Below are positions 10,897-21,331 of a stretch of DNA of 64,000 bases, piece after piece; the stretch's first letter is position 1, and each line of letters begins with the position of its first letter. This DNA comes from Thalassospira australica (GTDB lineage: Bacteria > Pseudomonadota > Alphaproteobacteria > Rhodospirillales > Thalassospiraceae), in contig NZ_JRJE01000004.1 in the NCBI RefSeq assembly GCF_000763295.1, positions 266,664 to 330,663 of the forward strand, given 5' to 3'. Position numbers and translations under genes: made by a program. The notes beneath the pieces are model-generated. The model was not told the origin of the DNA. It saw only the letters and a program-made list of their open reading frames with translations, and searched no databases.

Positions 10897-11163
10897 TTAG
10901 GGTCCAAACTCATTCACATGACCGCCGCGGCAACTGATATGAGAAAAAAAGCAAGGAAAAGCCCGCAGAGCGGGGTGATCCCCGGTCAAGGGATTTGACG
11001 CAGAGGCTTTCTCTCATATCAGTTGTCCTTCGGATCACCCGGATTTGCACGGTCTATTTTGTCGTAAAATCTTGAAAAATATAGATCTTCCGGCGATTTC
11101 GCTCCGCATATCCGCACAAATCCGTGTGACCGGGATGATTATGTGAATGAATTTGAACCCTAA
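10897..11163. repeat. 267-bp nested inverted-repeat element, MITE-like
   Basis: The outer arms are imperfect inverted repeats: TTAGGGTCCAAACTCATTCA at the left and, reading inward from the right end, the complement TTAGGGTTCAAATTCATTCA. Inside them lie an exact 13-bp pair CAACTGATATGAG (10931-10943) / CTCATATCAGTTG (11013-11025), a pair GGGTGATCC (10973-10981) / GGATCACCC (11032-11040), and a pair near 11038-11052 / 11114-11128 built around CGGATTTG. There is no coding frame. The ends (TA-GGGT...ACCC-TA) look like transposon termini with a TA target, which suggests a non-autonomous element. A structured RNA is the alternative. Confidence 0.6.
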
Positions 11164-11246
11164 TGGCATGGTTTCCGTTAAGTTCCTATAAACCACGCGG
11201 CCCCCATCACCACCACCGCCAATTCACATCCAAGGAGCCCCACCCG

Positions 11247-11921
11247 ATGGCCAAATTCATTCTGTTCGACCTTGATGGCACCCTTATTGACGGGGTTGAT
11301 GACATCCTGTTTGCCATGAATGAGCTGCTCGCAGCACACGGCCATGCACCACTTGTGCGCCATGATATTGAGGCGATGCTCGGCGATGGCACATGGATGC
11401 TGACCAAACGCGCCTTTGCTGCGCGCGGGGCAACGCCAAGCGATGCGATGCTTGACGAACTCAATGCCGATTTCAATGCGCGCTATGTTGAAACGGATTA
11501 TGCCTATACCCGCCTGTTTGAAAACGTCGAAACAGTCCTTCGCCAACTCACATCAGATGGCTGGACCATCGCATTGGCCTCGAATAAACCCGAGGCCCCC
11601 TGCAAAGCGATCCTTGCCAAACTCGGCATTGCCGATTTATTCGCCGTGATCGCAGGCGGAGATTCGTTTGAGGTCAAAAAGCCGGATGGTCGTTTTCTTG
11701 GCTTCGTTCTGGAAAAGCTTGGCTTTGATAAATCCAGCGACACCGCCGTCATGGTCGGCGACCACGCCAATGACGTCAATGCCGCCCGTGCCGCAGGCAT
11801 CCACGCAATCGCAGTTGCTATGGAAGTTGATGATGCCCGGGCAAGGTCACTTGGCGCGGATGCCGTCATCACGACCTACCGCGAATTGCACGACGCGATT
11901 TCACAGCTTACCACGGCCTAA
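11247..11921 (+). CDS. HAD family hydrolase, phosphoglycolate phosphatase-like
   Basis: This 224-residue soluble phosphatase belongs to HAD subfamily IA. The nucleophile motif is FDLDGTLIDG at residues 6-15, followed by a helical cap domain (residues 20-85). Motif II is the ALASNKPEAP region, motif III is KKPDGRF, and motif IV is MVGDHANDVNAARAAG. The arrangement matches Gph, which clears 2-phosphoglycolate, but related enzymes act on other small phosphates, so the substrate is not certain. AAGGAG lies 9 bases before ATG 11247. It stands alone, just beyond the inverted-repeat element, and converges with the cytochrome gene. Confidence 0.88.
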   Translation: MAKFILFDLDGTLIDGVDDILFAMNELLAAHGHAPLVRHDIEAMLGDGTWMLTKRAFAARGATPSDAMLDELNADFNARYVETDYAYTRLFENVETVLRQLTSDGWTIALASNKPEAPCKAILAKLGIADLFAVIAGGDSFEVKKPDGRFLGFVLEKLGFDKSSDTAVMVGDHANDVNAARAAGIHAIAVAMEVDDARARSLGADAVITTYRELHDAISQLTTA

Positions 11922-11976
11922 GCCATTCACCCCGACCATTGGTCCAGCTTCATTCGGCGCGCTCAGAGCCCCCCGC

Positions 11977-14900
11977 CTATTTGATCGCGACGATGCCGGT
12001 GTTCACCACCTCGAACGCCCAATTCTCGGCCGCAGTGTCATCAAGGTTAAGGTGCTCCACCAGATAGGCAAGGCGTTCTGTATCGTCCCCCTCGGCTGTA
12101 CAGAACCGGTCCTGCAAGTAGAATGGCGGGGTCGCCTGATAGGACAGCTTTGCCCTCACAGAGGCCGGGGTGCCCTTGATCTTGCTGCGATCAATCGCAT
12201 AGGTCAGCTTATCCCCACCAGTCGGTGTCGGCTTTTGATAATCCGGATCATCGCCAATGGCTGTAAAACCGGCATCCTCGGCCAGATCTTCGCCTGCGCC
12301 AATCGCCGCAGCAATCTCGATACGGTCATCAAGCCCAAGATACCCGGCCGGCGGCAGGCGGTTGTCTTTGACCTCTGCACAAATCGACAGGAAGCTCGTT
12401 GTTAACTGTCCCTTTGGTGCGACATTGTGACCGCAACTAAAGGGAACACCGTCATCAAGGGGCGGTGTGCTGACCAGCTCCTGATAGATCTGGACCTGAT
12501 TTTGCGCGACGACAGTCTGATAGTGCGGTTGATGGCGTCGTTCTTCCGGTGCAGTGCGCGCCTTGCATTGCGCATCCCACCAAAGTTCGCCATCCACCGG
12601 ATTATCGGTCTCATCGACAATAACCCCCGCACCATTGACCCGACCTGATGCCCAAATCACCTCGTTACCGGCGTCAAGAACCTCAAAGGTAACAAACGCA
12701 CGCCTGAAACCAACACCGGACGGGAATTTGTGCCCGGTCAGGCTGGCAATCGCCACGTCTGCAGTCAGGTTTTCATCCGTCATTGAAACGTTTTCGACCT
12801 TGATACTTGCCGTGTCAGACCGGGCCTGTTCAATCATCGCACGTTCGGTATACGCGAGCGGATCAACGCCTTTTGCACCAAGCATCGGGTCGGCCGTCGG
12901 GACGCCCATGATGTCTGGGAACTGCTGGAACATTTCAACAAGGAACAGGTTCAGCCCAACCAGCGTATGGCGCGCAAAACCCTTACGTGGTTGAAGATCA
13001 ATAAGATCGGGACCAAACGTGTTGGCTGCGGCCGGGAAGGTGGAATATTCCTGAATGCTGGCGATCTTGCTGCGGAACTTTTCACCATCTTCACTGCTGG
13101 GCATATGGCATTCCTGACAACTCAGCGCCATCTTTCCGGGCCCAAGCGGCAAATCACCATCAACGGTATAGCCCGTCCTGAAGTCACTGAACGCCCATTC
13201 CGCATATGTTGTCTGCTCATACACAGTTCCGACCTGCTTTCCGTCCTTGAGAACGGGCAGATGGACCGTATGACAGGTCCCACACATTTCCGATGTCTTG
13301 ATGGCTTTACCCTTGGCCGGGGTAATGCCCAAAGTATATTCCATCGGGTGTTTTTTCGGCGTCTCAAACGGACCGTAAAGGGTATCGGCATCCCCAACCA
13401 GGAAGCTCCCGGTGAATGTCTTCGCAAAACCCGTCTCATTGGGGTTTAGCTGGGCCTGACGCTCAAGAACGCAGGCATTTTGCGGCGCATCCTTGTACTT
13501 GGCGGTCCCTTCCTCGCCCAAGACCATCTGATGACACGCCATGCAGGAAATCCCATCACGCGCCAGCGCCCCATAGGAAGCATGTGGCCCGCCGTCATGA
13601 CCATTCCCATAAGGAATGGCATCCACCATGGACCGCTGGAAGTCACCACAAACTACCGCACTACCTGTATCACCTGCATGTTCAAGGCTTTGATCAATCT
13701 GGAACTGGCGTTGTCCCATGATGCCATGACAGCCAAGACAGGTATTCTGAACCAGGTCGGGTTTCTCGCTGTGGAAGGTTTGAAGTTCGCTGGCAAGCTG
13801 GGCAAAGAAGATCGGGTCACGACCAGCAAGCCCCATCGGTGAAGACCGCCAGGTTGCATATGGTGACAAATTCAACAGCTCCTTACCAAGCGGGTCGGGC
13901 ATCGTCATGTCAAATTGCAGGCCCGTGCTACCCGCATCATGGCATCCTGCGCATTGATCGCTGGTCATGAACTGACTGTGAGGTGACGGCCCCGACGAAG
14001 GCATCCAGACATTATCATATGTTTGTGACGGCATTTGACGAACCGGGGTAAAGTTGTAGTCAAACGGACTTCCGTTCTTCGCAAATGCCGTCAGGATTGC
14101 CGTCATATCTTCATGACCATCCGAACGCGCCTTGCCCAAGGGGGCTGGAACAGGTTCGGCATTGGCGCGCAGACTATGGATATCCCCGGCCGGGGTTTTG
14201 CCATCTGCTGATTTCAAATCAGCGGGCGCAACGCCCCCCGTTGTCCCAAGAAACTGGTTGTTAAAGAAATCCTGTGACAGGAAAACTTCGGGCTGCCCGG
14301 GGTGTCCTTCAATGTTGCGCAACTCGGCAAAGGTCATGTCACGCGCAGAACCATGGCAGTTCACACAATACTGACCGAACCCCATACCGGGCGGTGCATT
14401 ACTTTCACCAGCAGGCCAATCCACTTTCCAGCCAGACCCGGGCCAGCCATACCATCCCCAGAACCATCCATCAAAAGATGCATCCGGGTCACGCACCATG
14501 ATCGCCGCACCGCTTGTCGGCCATAAATGCAGCGGGTCTTTTTTGGCGCAAACCGATGCAGGGGCCGGATACATTTCCTTGACCATGATCGCGCCTGCGG
14601 GAATGGGGGTCTGTGTTCCAGACCGTGTCCCATCTGGCCCTCGATTTTCAGCGATCCATTGGACCATATCGGGCGAATACCAGATGACCACGGGCGAATG
14701 CGTTCCGTGATACGCCCCACTCCAATTTCCGTTAATCGCTGTTGTATCGCGGCTTGCCGTAAACGGACCTGTATCGCGAACGTATTTGTCACGAACCCAG
14801 CCGGCCTCAGTGTTTCGATGGCACCAGTTATCAAAGAACATCGAAAGTGCCTTTTCGTATTCATCAAGGGGTAAGGCAGATGGATCAGATACCGTCGCGC

Positions 14901-15051
14901 TTAGGGACTGGCACAGTTTCTGGTCGGTTGGCACCATGGGCTTGTCACGAAAGGCCAAACACGCCTCCGCCCAAGCAGTGCCTGAGATACAGCAGGCAAC
15001 ACCAACAAGCATCAACCTGCGAAATTGGCGGCGAACACGTTTGATCATCAT
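11977..15051 (-). CDS. Secreted multihaem cytochrome c protein (six CxxCH)
   Basis: This 1024-residue exported protein has a basic start and a hydrophobic stretch ending GTAWAEA. Six haem c sites are visible: CVNCH near residue 229, CAGCH near 367, CLGCH near 438, CMACH near 505, CGTCH near 592 and CQECH near 645. The first 230 residues, with GAIMVKEMY, WFWGWYGWPG and the first haem site, resemble the cytochrome P460-like fold; this is inference. The C-terminal 250 residues have GHKFPSGVGFRRAFVTFEV and WASGRVNG, a beta domain often found after multihaem modules. The substrate is unknown; a periplasmic redox role is likely. GGAGGGG precedes a double ATG at 15051 and 15048; the second gives slightly better spacing. 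No partner redox genes adjoin. Confidence 0.85.
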   Translation of the reverse strand: MMIKRVRRQFRRLMLVGVACCISGTAWAEACLAFRDKPMVPTDQKLCQSLSATVSDPSALPLDEYEKALSMFFDNWCHRNTEAGWVRDKYVRDTGPFTASRDTTAINGNWSGAYHGTHSPVVIWYSPDMVQWIAENRGPDGTRSGTQTPIPAGAIMVKEMYPAPASVCAKKDPLHLWPTSGAAIMVRDPDASFDGWFWGWYGWPGSGWKVDWPAGESNAPPGMGFGQYCVNCHGSARDMTFAELRNIEGHPGQPEVFLSQDFFNNQFLGTTGGVAPADLKSADGKTPAGDIHSLRANAEPVPAPLGKARSDGHEDMTAILTAFAKNGSPFDYNFTPVRQMPSQTYDNVWMPSSGPSPHSQFMTSDQCAGCHDAGSTGLQFDMTMPDPLGKELLNLSPYATWRSSPMGLAGRDPIFFAQLASELQTFHSEKPDLVQNTCLGCHGIMGQRQFQIDQSLEHAGDTGSAVVCGDFQRSMVDAIPYGNGHDGGPHASYGALARDGISCMACHQMVLGEEGTAKYKDAPQNACVLERQAQLNPNETGFAKTFTGSFLVGDADTLYGPFETPKKHPMEYTLGITPAKGKAIKTSEMCGTCHTVHLPVLKDGKQVGTVYEQTTYAEWAFSDFRTGYTVDGDLPLGPGKMALSCQECHMPSSEDGEKFRSKIASIQEYSTFPAAANTFGPDLIDLQPRKGFARHTLVGLNLFLVEMFQQFPDIMGVPTADPMLGAKGVDPLAYTERAMIEQARSDTASIKVENVSMTDENLTADVAIASLTGHKFPSGVGFRRAFVTFEVLDAGNEVIWASGRVNGAGVIVDETDNPVDGELWWDAQCKARTAPEERRHQPHYQTVVAQNQVQIYQELVSTPPLDDGVPFSCGHNVAPKGQLTTSFLSICAEVKDNRLPPAGYLGLDDRIEIAAAIGAGEDLAEDAGFTAIGDDPDYQKPTPTGGDKLTYAIDRSKIKGTPASVRAKLSYQATPPFYLQDRFCTAEGDDTERLAYLVEHLNLDDTAAENWAFEVVNTGIVAIK

Positions 15052-15201
15052 GACCCCTCCCCATGTGCGGTTGTCCCGCTCGCACGAAAGCCACAAAAAG
15101 AGTAAGGTCATTAACGCCCCAATATCAACCTCTAATTGATTTTTAAACTCAACAATCTCCCCACTGAAACCGAATCCTCCGCTTATTGGTTAGGGCACTA
15201 A

Positions 15202-15236
15202 CAAAAAACCGGTCCGCAATTTATTACGGGCCGGTT
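15202..15236 (-). terminator. Intrinsic terminator of the sugar cluster
   Basis: On the minus strand AACCGGCCCG, a loop and CGGACCGG are followed by TTTTTTG. It lies about 50 bases past the arabinonate dehydratase stop. Confidence 0.75.
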
Positions 15237-15283
15237 CTATATCTTTGGGGCAAAGGCGTCTTAGCCCCCCCCAGAAAACAGGA

Positions 15284-17032
15284 TCAGTGACTGTCTTTCG
15301 GAATGGCCTTGCCGCGATGACCAACAAGGAAGTCGAAATCGGCCCCCTTGTCTGCACCGATCACTGATTTGTAATACAGCGATGCATAGCCACTTGCCGG
15401 AACCGGAACGGTGCTTTTCCAGTCTTTCAGGCGTTGGGCCAGTTCTTCATCGCTGATATCAAGGTGCAGGCGGCGGTTGGGCACATCAAGTTCGATCATG
15501 TCGCCATTCTGAACCACGGCCAACGGCCCACCTGCCGCAGCTTCGGGCGAGGTATGCAGCACCACGGTGCCATAGGCCGTGCCGCTCATACGCGCATCGG
15601 AAATACGCACCATATCGGTGATGCCCTTGCGAAGCACCTTGGGCGGCAGGCCCATATTGCCGACCTCTGCCATGCCCGGATAGCCTTTCGGACCGCAGTT
15701 TTTCAAAACCATGATGCAGGTTTCATCGATATCAAGATCCTCGTCATAGATCTTGGCCTTATAGTCATCGATGTCTTCAAACACCACGGCACGACCGCGA
15801 TGAGTCAGAAGCTCCGGGGTGGCTGCCGATGGTTTAAGCACAGCCCCGTTTGGCGCAAGGTTGCCTTTGACAACGGCAATACCGCCGCTTTCGGTCAGGG
15901 CCTTCTCGAACGGGCGAATAACGTCCTCGTTCCAGTTGCGCACATCCTTGACCTGATCCCACATGGTGTCACCCGAAACCGTCAGCGCATCATTGTGAAG
16001 CTTTCCGGCCTCAGCCAGCGCCTTGATCACCACAGGCAAACCACCGGAATAGAAAAACTCCTCCATCAGGTATTTGCCAGATGGCTGCAGGTTCACAATC
16101 GTCGGGATATCACGGCCCAGACGATCCCAATCGTCAAGCGACAGATCAATGCCCAGACGTCCGGCAATCGCCAAAAGATGGATCACCGCATTGGTCGAGC
16201 CGCCAATTGCACCATTGACGCGGATGGCGTTTTCGAACGCTTCCTTGGTCATGATATCGGATGGCTTCAGGTCATCCTTGACCATATCAACAATCCGGCG
16301 CCCGGTGATATGCGCCATCACGCGACGGCGACTGTCAACCGCCGGGATTGCCGCATTGCCCGAAAGCGCCATGCCAAGGGCTTCTGCCATGCTGGCCATG
16401 GTTGATGCCGTGCCCATGGTGTTGCAGGATCCGGGCGAACGCGACATGGCAATTTCCGCTTCAAGGAAATCTTCGGTGCTGATGTTGCCCGCCTTGCGGT
16501 CCTCGGCAAGTTGCCAAAGCGAGGTCCCCGACCCGATATCTTCGCCGCGCCATTTACCATTAAGCATCGGCCCGCCGGTCACAACGATTGCCGGGATGTC
16601 AACACTGGCCGCCCCCATCAAAAGCGACGGAGTTGTTTTATCGCAGCCGACCATAAGCACGACGCCGTCAAGCGGTGTTCCGCGCAGCATTTCCTCGACA
16701 TCCATTGACGCCAGATTACGGAACATCATCGCGGTTGGACGAAGGGTGCTCTCCCCGGTCGAGAAAACCGGAAATTCAAGCGGCAGGCCACCGGCTTCGT
16801 AAATGCCGTGTTTGACGCGTTCGGCAAGATCACGCAGATGGGCATTACACGGGGTCAGTTCCGACCAGGTGTTGCAAATGCCGATCACCGGTCGCCCATC
16901 AAACAGATCGGACGGCAGCCCCTGATTCTTCATCCAGCTGCGGTGATAGATGTTGTCCTTGCTGGTTCCGCCGAACCAGCCTTCTTGTGACCGCAAGGTA
17001 CGCGGCCAAGGTGCCGGTTTGAACTTTGTCAT
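15284..17032 (-). CDS. araC: L-arabinonate dehydratase (IlvD/Edd family)
   Basis: This 582-residue [2Fe-2S] dehydratase would convert L-arabinonate (possibly also D-fuconate or D-galactonate) to the 2-keto-3-deoxy acid in non-phosphorylating sugar oxidation. From memory the sequence is close to the characterised Rhizobium leguminosarum enzyme along its whole length. The cluster and carbamylated-lysine residues are in place: Cys62 (SELTPC), Cys130 and Lys132 (VGCDKTTPS), and the SPGSCNTMGTAS cysteine near 203. The C-terminal motif RISDARMSGTAYG is intact. ATG 17032 has AAGGA upstream; an earlier in-frame ATG at 17074 does not. It is the last gene of the chvE-gguA-gguB transcription unit, which supports an aldonate substrate from imported sugar. 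Confidence 0.88.
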   Translation of the reverse strand: MTKFKPAPWPRTLRSQEGWFGGTSKDNIYHRSWMKNQGLPSDLFDGRPVIGICNTWSELTPCNAHLRDLAERVKHGIYEAGGLPLEFPVFSTGESTLRPTAMMFRNLASMDVEEMLRGTPLDGVVLMVGCDKTTPSLLMGAASVDIPAIVVTGGPMLNGKWRGEDIGSGTSLWQLAEDRKAGNISTEDFLEAEIAMSRSPGSCNTMGTASTMASMAEALGMALSGNAAIPAVDSRRRVMAHITGRRIVDMVKDDLKPSDIMTKEAFENAIRVNGAIGGSTNAVIHLLAIAGRLGIDLSLDDWDRLGRDIPTIVNLQPSGKYLMEEFFYSGGLPVVIKALAEAGKLHNDALTVSGDTMWDQVKDVRNWNEDVIRPFEKALTESGGIAVVKGNLAPNGAVLKPSAATPELLTHRGRAVVFEDIDDYKAKIYDEDLDIDETCIMVLKNCGPKGYPGMAEVGNMGLPPKVLRKGITDMVRISDARMSGTAYGTVVLHTSPEAAAGGPLAVVQNGDMIELDVPNRRLHLDISDEELAQRLKDWKSTVPVPASGYASLYYKSVIGADKGADFDFLVGHRGKAIPKDSH

Positions 17033-17184
17033 GCCCGTTTTCCTTTTTTCGTTATTGTCGTGACGGACCCGCAAACAGCAGGTGGCGCGACTGCGTCAAA
17101 GACAGGGAACAGTACAGTGTGGCAACCAGTTGGCGTCTCTGGCTGGTGGGTCCCATATCTGCACCGTTCCCCGTCATCGTATTG

Positions 17185-18369
17185 TTAGGCCTTATTCTTG
17201 TTATAGACGTCAAAGATCACAGCAGCCAAAAGCACGAGCCCCTTAATCACCTGCTGCCAGTCAATACCGACACCAATGATCGACATCCCGTTATTCATGA
17301 CCCCCATGATCAGTGCGCCCACAACCGCACCAATCACCTTGCCAACACCGCCAGACATTGATGCACCGCCAATGAAGACGGCCGCAATCACGTCAAGCTC
17401 GAACGCAAGACCCGCTTTCGGCGTTGCCGTATTCAAACGCGCAGCAAAGACCAAGCCGGCAAGGGCTGCCAGCATGCCCATATTGGCAAAGGTAAAGAAA
17501 GTCAGGCGCTTGGTATTGATGCCCGAAAGCTTGGCCGCCTTCTCGTTACCACCCAGCGCATAGATGCGACGACCAAGGGTCGTGCTGTTGGTAAGGAAGG
17601 TAAAGATCGCAATCAGAACCGCCATGATCACCAGAATATTTGGCAAACCGCGATAGGTTGACAGCAAATAGGTCACAAACAGGATCGCGATACCGGCAAC
17701 CGCATGTTTGGTGACAAAGACCACCATCGGTTCCTCGACAGCGGCAAACTTCGCCTGCTTGGCCCGCGAACGCAGGCCGATGATCGGCAGGATCGCGGCC
17801 AGTGCCACACCCAGCGTCATCGAGAAGAGGTTAAACCGGCCTTCGATCAAGCCACCAAAGAAGTCGGGAATAAAGCCCGATGACATGCCCTGAAACACAT
17901 CCGGGAACGGCCCGACCGATGCCCCACCCAGAAGCGCAAGTGTAAGCCCCTTGAAAACCAGCATCCCCGCCAGTGTCACAATAAAGGACGGAATGCGCCA
18001 ATAGGCCACCCAATACCCTTGGGCCGCACCAATGATGGCACCAACCACCAGACATGCCGGTACAACAAACACCGTCGGCAGGTCCCAATTAACAATCATC
18101 ACCGCGGCAAGCGCACCGATAAAGCCAACGACCGAGCCAACCGACAGGTCAATATTCCCCCCGACGATCACCAGCAACATGCCAACAGCCATGATGATGA
18201 TGTAGCTGTTTTGCAGGAACAGATTGGTCAGATTGACCGGTTTGAGCATGATGCCATCGGTCAGAACCTGGAAAAATGCAAGAATGGCAACAAGCGCAAC
18301 AACCATACCGTATTCGCGAATATGGGTGCGCAAGTAGTAGCCGATTGATTTGGTTTCAGTATCCGTCAT
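17185..18369 (-). CDS. gguB: Sugar ABC transporter permease GguB (XylH/MmsB type)
   Basis: This 394-residue inner-membrane protein is the only permease of the ChvE-type monosaccharide importer and would form a homodimer. About ten hydrophobic segments are visible. The family signature VGMLLVIVGGNIDLSVGSV is near residue 80, and a conserved LGRRIYALGGNEKAAKLSGI cytoplasmic loop that contacts the ATPase is near residue 265. The C-terminus ends VIFDVYNKNKA. It starts 10 bases after the ATPase stop, with GAGGGACG upstream, so the two are translated from one message. Confidence 0.93.
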   Translation of the reverse strand: MTDTETKSIGYYLRTHIREYGMVVALVAILAFFQVLTDGIMLKPVNLTNLFLQNSYIIIMAVGMLLVIVGGNIDLSVGSVVGFIGALAAVMIVNWDLPTVFVVPACLVVGAIIGAAQGYWVAYWRIPSFIVTLAGMLVFKGLTLALLGGASVGPFPDVFQGMSSGFIPDFFGGLIEGRFNLFSMTLGVALAAILPIIGLRSRAKQAKFAAVEEPMVVFVTKHAVAGIAILFVTYLLSTYRGLPNILVIMAVLIAIFTFLTNSTTLGRRIYALGGNEKAAKLSGINTKRLTFFTFANMGMLAALAGLVFAARLNTATPKAGLAFELDVIAAVFIGGASMSGGVGKVIGAVVGALIMGVMNNGMSIIGVGIDWQQVIKGLVLLAAVIFDVYNKNKA

Positions 18370-18379
18370 TGTTCGTCCC

Positions 18380-19903
18380 TCACGCCTTCAGGATCATGCG
18401 CATGATTGCTTCCTGACTTGCGTCTTTCGCCGCAAGCTGCCCTTTGATCTCACCTTCGTTCATCACATAGATGCGATCACACATGCCCAGAAGCTCCGGC
18501 ATTTCCGACGAGATCATTATGACCCCCTTACCGTCGGCTGCCAGCTGGTTGATAATCGTGTAAATTTCGTATTTCGCACCAACATCAATGCCGCGTGTTG
18601 GCTCATCCAGGATCAGAACCTCCGGTGCCGCAAACAGCCATTTCGACAAAACGACTTTCTGCTGGTTACCGCCTGAAAGGTTCATGACCTTCTGCGCAAC
18701 ATTGGGCGTACGAATGTTGATTTTTTCGCGGTATTCCTCGGCAACTGAACGTTCTGCCCCATCATTGAGGACACCGTTTTCCGCCACACCATCCAGATTG
18801 GCCAGTGTGATATTGGTCGTGATGCTTTCTTCAAGGATCAGACCCATTTCCTTGCGGTCTTCAGTGACATAGGCAAGACCCGATTCAATCGCCTTTTCAA
18901 CCGTCGACACATCGACTGGTTTGCCATTGATCAGAACTTCGCCGGAAATCTCGGTGCCATAGGACTGACCAAAGATGCTCATGGCAAGCTCTGTGCGCCC
19001 GGCCCCCATCAGACCGGCAATCCCGACAACCTCGCCGGCGGCAACATCAATATTGACGTTATCAACGACCTTGCGTTCGGGATGCAACGGATGGGTTGCC
19101 GACCAGTTGCGGACTTCCATCAGTTTGTCGGTGCCGATGTTGGGTGTGCGTTCCGGGTAACGATGCGCCATATCGCGCCCGACCATGTCCTTGACGATAT
19201 CGTCTTCGGTGATTTTACCGCCACGCGCATCAAGGGTCGAAATCGCCTTGCCATCGCGAATGATGGTGATGCGGTCGGCAACCCGGTTGATTTCATTAAG
19301 CTTGTGCGAAATCAGGATCGAGGTAATGCCCTGTGCCTTGAATTCCAGCAACAGGTCGAGCAGCTTTTGGCTGTCATTTTCCTGCAAGCTTGCGGTCGGC
19401 TCGTCAAGAATAAGGAGCTTCACCTTTTTCGACAGCGCCTTGGCAATTTCAACCAGCTGCTGTTTACCAACACCGATGTTGGTCACAAGCGTTGCTGGAT
19501 TTTCCTTGAGCCCGACCTTTTTGAGCAGTTCACCGGTGCGCGCAAAGGTCGCAGGCCAGTTCACAATGCCGTTTTCGCTCATTTCGTTGCCAAGAAAGAT
19601 ATTCTCGGCAATCGACAGAAGCGGCACCAGTGCCAGTTCCTGGTGAATAATGATGATCCCGCGATCTTCACTGTCGCGGATATCCTTGAATTCCTGTACG
19701 CCACCGTCATAAAGGATGTCACCGTCATAGGTTCCGTGCGGATAAACCCCGCTCAACACCTTCATCAGGGTGGACTTGCCTGCGCCATTCTCGCCGCAAA
19801 GCGCGTGGATTTCTCCACGTTCGACTTTCAGGCTGACATCATCCAACGCCTTCACACCGGGAAAGGTCTTGGTGATGTTCTTCATTTCCAGGATGGTATC
19901 CAT
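18380..19903 (-). CDS. gguA: Sugar ABC transporter ATP-binding protein GguA (MmsA/XylG type)
   Basis: This 507-residue protein has two fused ABC domains, as usual for monosaccharide importers. The first has Walker [17 protein letters not shown], a signature region [15 protein letters not shown] and Walker [12 protein letters not shown]. The second has a degenerate Walker A ([10 protein letters not shown]), the LSGGNQQKV signature and [16 protein letters not shown] 19903 follows GGGAGGACCGG at good spacing. An ATG 10 codons earlier lacks a site. It energises GguB, and the gene lies between chvE and gguB. Confidence 0.93.
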   Translation of the reverse strand: MDTILEMKNITKTFPGVKALDDVSLKVERGEIHALCGENGAGKSTLMKVLSGVYPHGTYDGDILYDGGVQEFKDIRDSEDRGIIIIHQELALVPLLSIAENIFLGNEMSENGIVNWPATFARTGELLKKVGLKENPATLVTNIGVGKQQLVEIAKALSKKVKLLILDEPTASLQENDSQKLLDLLLEFKAQGITSILISHKLNEINRVADRITIIRDGKAISTLDARGGKITEDDIVKDMVGRDMAHRYPERTPNIGTDKLMEVRNWSATHPLHPERKVVDNVNIDVAAGEVVGIAGLMGAGRTELAMSIFGQSYGTEISGEVLINGKPVDVSTVEKAIESGLAYVTEDRKEMGLILEESITTNITLANLDGVAENGVLNDGAERSVAEEYREKINIRTPNVAQKVMNLSGGNQQKVVLSKWLFAAPEVLILDEPTRGIDVGAKYEIYTIINQLAADGKGVIMISSEMPELLGMCDRIYVMNEGEIKGQLAAKDASQEAIMRMILKA

Positions 19904-20013
19904 CCGGTCCTCCCACTGCCGTTGGTTTCCCAACGGCGCCTTGATCTGCTTGGTCTTTGTTGTTCTGGAAAACCAGTCGGGCGCGCCTGCCCTTACAGTA
20001 CCGAAAAGAAACA

Positions 20014-20053
20014 GGAACCCGGCAATCTGTCAAAAAACAGCGCGCCGGGTTCC
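20014..20053 (-). terminator. Intercistronic hairpin between chvE and gguA (partial terminator)
   Basis: On the minus strand GGAACCCGGC pairs perfectly with GCCGGGTTCC around a 20-base loop and is followed by TGTTTCTTTTC. This placement, after the binding-protein gene and before the ATPase gene, is typical of a processing or attenuation hairpin that lets the binding protein be made in excess. Confidence 0.65.
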
Positions 20054-20068
20054 AATGATCGTCGCGAC

Positions 20069-21148
20069 TTACTTCACTTCGTCTTCAGTGTAGTAACCGC
20101 TACCAAGGATGATTTCTTCCCAGTTGGACTTATCAACCATGATCGGCTCAAGCAGGTAGGAAGGAACAACCTTAACACCATTGTCATAGGTTTCCGTGTC
20201 ATTGACGGTCGGTTTTTCGCCAGCAAGGACACTATCGACCATGGAAACGGTAACACGCGCCAGTTCACGGGTATCCTTGAAGATCGTGGAATACTGTTCC
20301 CCCGCAAGGATCGATTTGATCGACGGCAGTTCCGCATCCTGACCGGTTACGATCGGCATTTTCATGTCGCCGGAACCATAACCAACGCCCTTGAGCGAAG
20401 ACAGGATACCAATCGACAAACCGTCATACGGTGACAGAACACCATCGACTTCTTCGTCGGTGTAATGCGCCGAAAGAAGGTTATCCATACGCGCCTGTGC
20501 AACAGCACCATCCCAGCGCAGGGTACCGACGGTGTCCATGCCCATCTGGCCGGACTTGATCACGATGTCGCCGCTATCGATCAGCGGCTGCAGGATCGAC
20601 ATTGCACCATTATAGAAGAAATATGCGTTGTTATCGTCAGGCGACCCGCCAAACAGTTCGACGTTATAAGGCGGGTCACCGGCATCAGCCAAACCGTTCA
20701 CCAGCGAGGTCGCCTGCTGAACGCCGACCTGGAAATTATCAAACGTGGAATAATAATCGACATTCGGGCTTTCAACGATCAGGCGGTCATAGGCAAAAAC
20801 CTTGATGCCCGAAGCCTTGGCATTTTCCAGCGCATTCGAAAGCGTCGTACCGTCAATTGCAGCAATCACCAAAACATCAACGCCCTTGACGATCATGTTT
20901 TCGATCTGGGAAAGCTGGTTCGGAATGTCGTCTTCTGCGTATTGAAGGTCGGTTTTATAACCAGCAGCTTCGAACTGCTCGACCATCGAGTTGCCGTCAG
21001 AAATCCAGCGTGCCGAAGATTTGGTCGGCATTGCGATCCCGACATAACCTTTTTCATCGGCATGGGCGTACCCACCGGCAATCATCGGGCTCATCATTGC
21101 AGCCGCACCAAATGCGACCCCTGCCATTACGGCACTGAGACGTTTCAT
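20069..21148 (-). CDS. chvE: ChvE-type periplasmic sugar-binding protein
   Basis: This 359-residue protein has a signal peptide ([10 protein letters not shown] to YAHA) and a periplasmic binding protein fold of the ribose/galactose class. Characteristic stretches are [17 protein letters not shown], the [17 protein letters not shown] ligand-domain segment, FAYDRLI, and a C-terminal [16 protein letters not shown] that closely resembles ChvE of Agrobacterium. ChvE binds galactose, arabinose, glucose and related aldoses, delivers them to GguAB and can also signal chemotaxis. ATG 21148 has GGGAGG 7 bases upstream. The gene is divergent from gbpR, its probable regulator. Confidence 0.92.
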   Translation of the reverse strand: MKRLSAVMAGVAFGAAAMMSPMIAGGYAHADEKGYVGIAMPTKSSARWISDGNSMVEQFEAAGYKTDLQYAEDDIPNQLSQIENMIVKGVDVLVIAAIDGTTLSNALENAKASGIKVFAYDRLIVESPNVDYYSTFDNFQVGVQQATSLVNGLADAGDPPYNVELFGGSPDDNNAYFFYNGAMSILQPLIDSGDIVIKSGQMGMDTVGTLRWDGAVAQARMDNLLSAHYTDEEVDGVLSPYDGLSIGILSSLKGVGYGSGDMKMPIVTGQDAELPSIKSILAGEQYSTIFKDTRELARVTVSMVDSVLAGEKPTVNDTETYDNGVKVVPSYLLEPIMVDKSNWEEIILGSGYYTEDEVK

Positions 21149-21331
21149 AGCTATCCTCCCTACAAGACACGGCATACCAGCCATTTTTCTGTGCCCGACT
21201 TTGTCAGGCTTTTGGGCCCGCATATGTCGTGTCTTTGTTTTCCATTGATATTGCATCCCATTTCCCAAAGGACACGGCGCCATTATTCAGACGCGACACA
21301 TAACAATCAAATAAACAATTTCGAAACTTGC

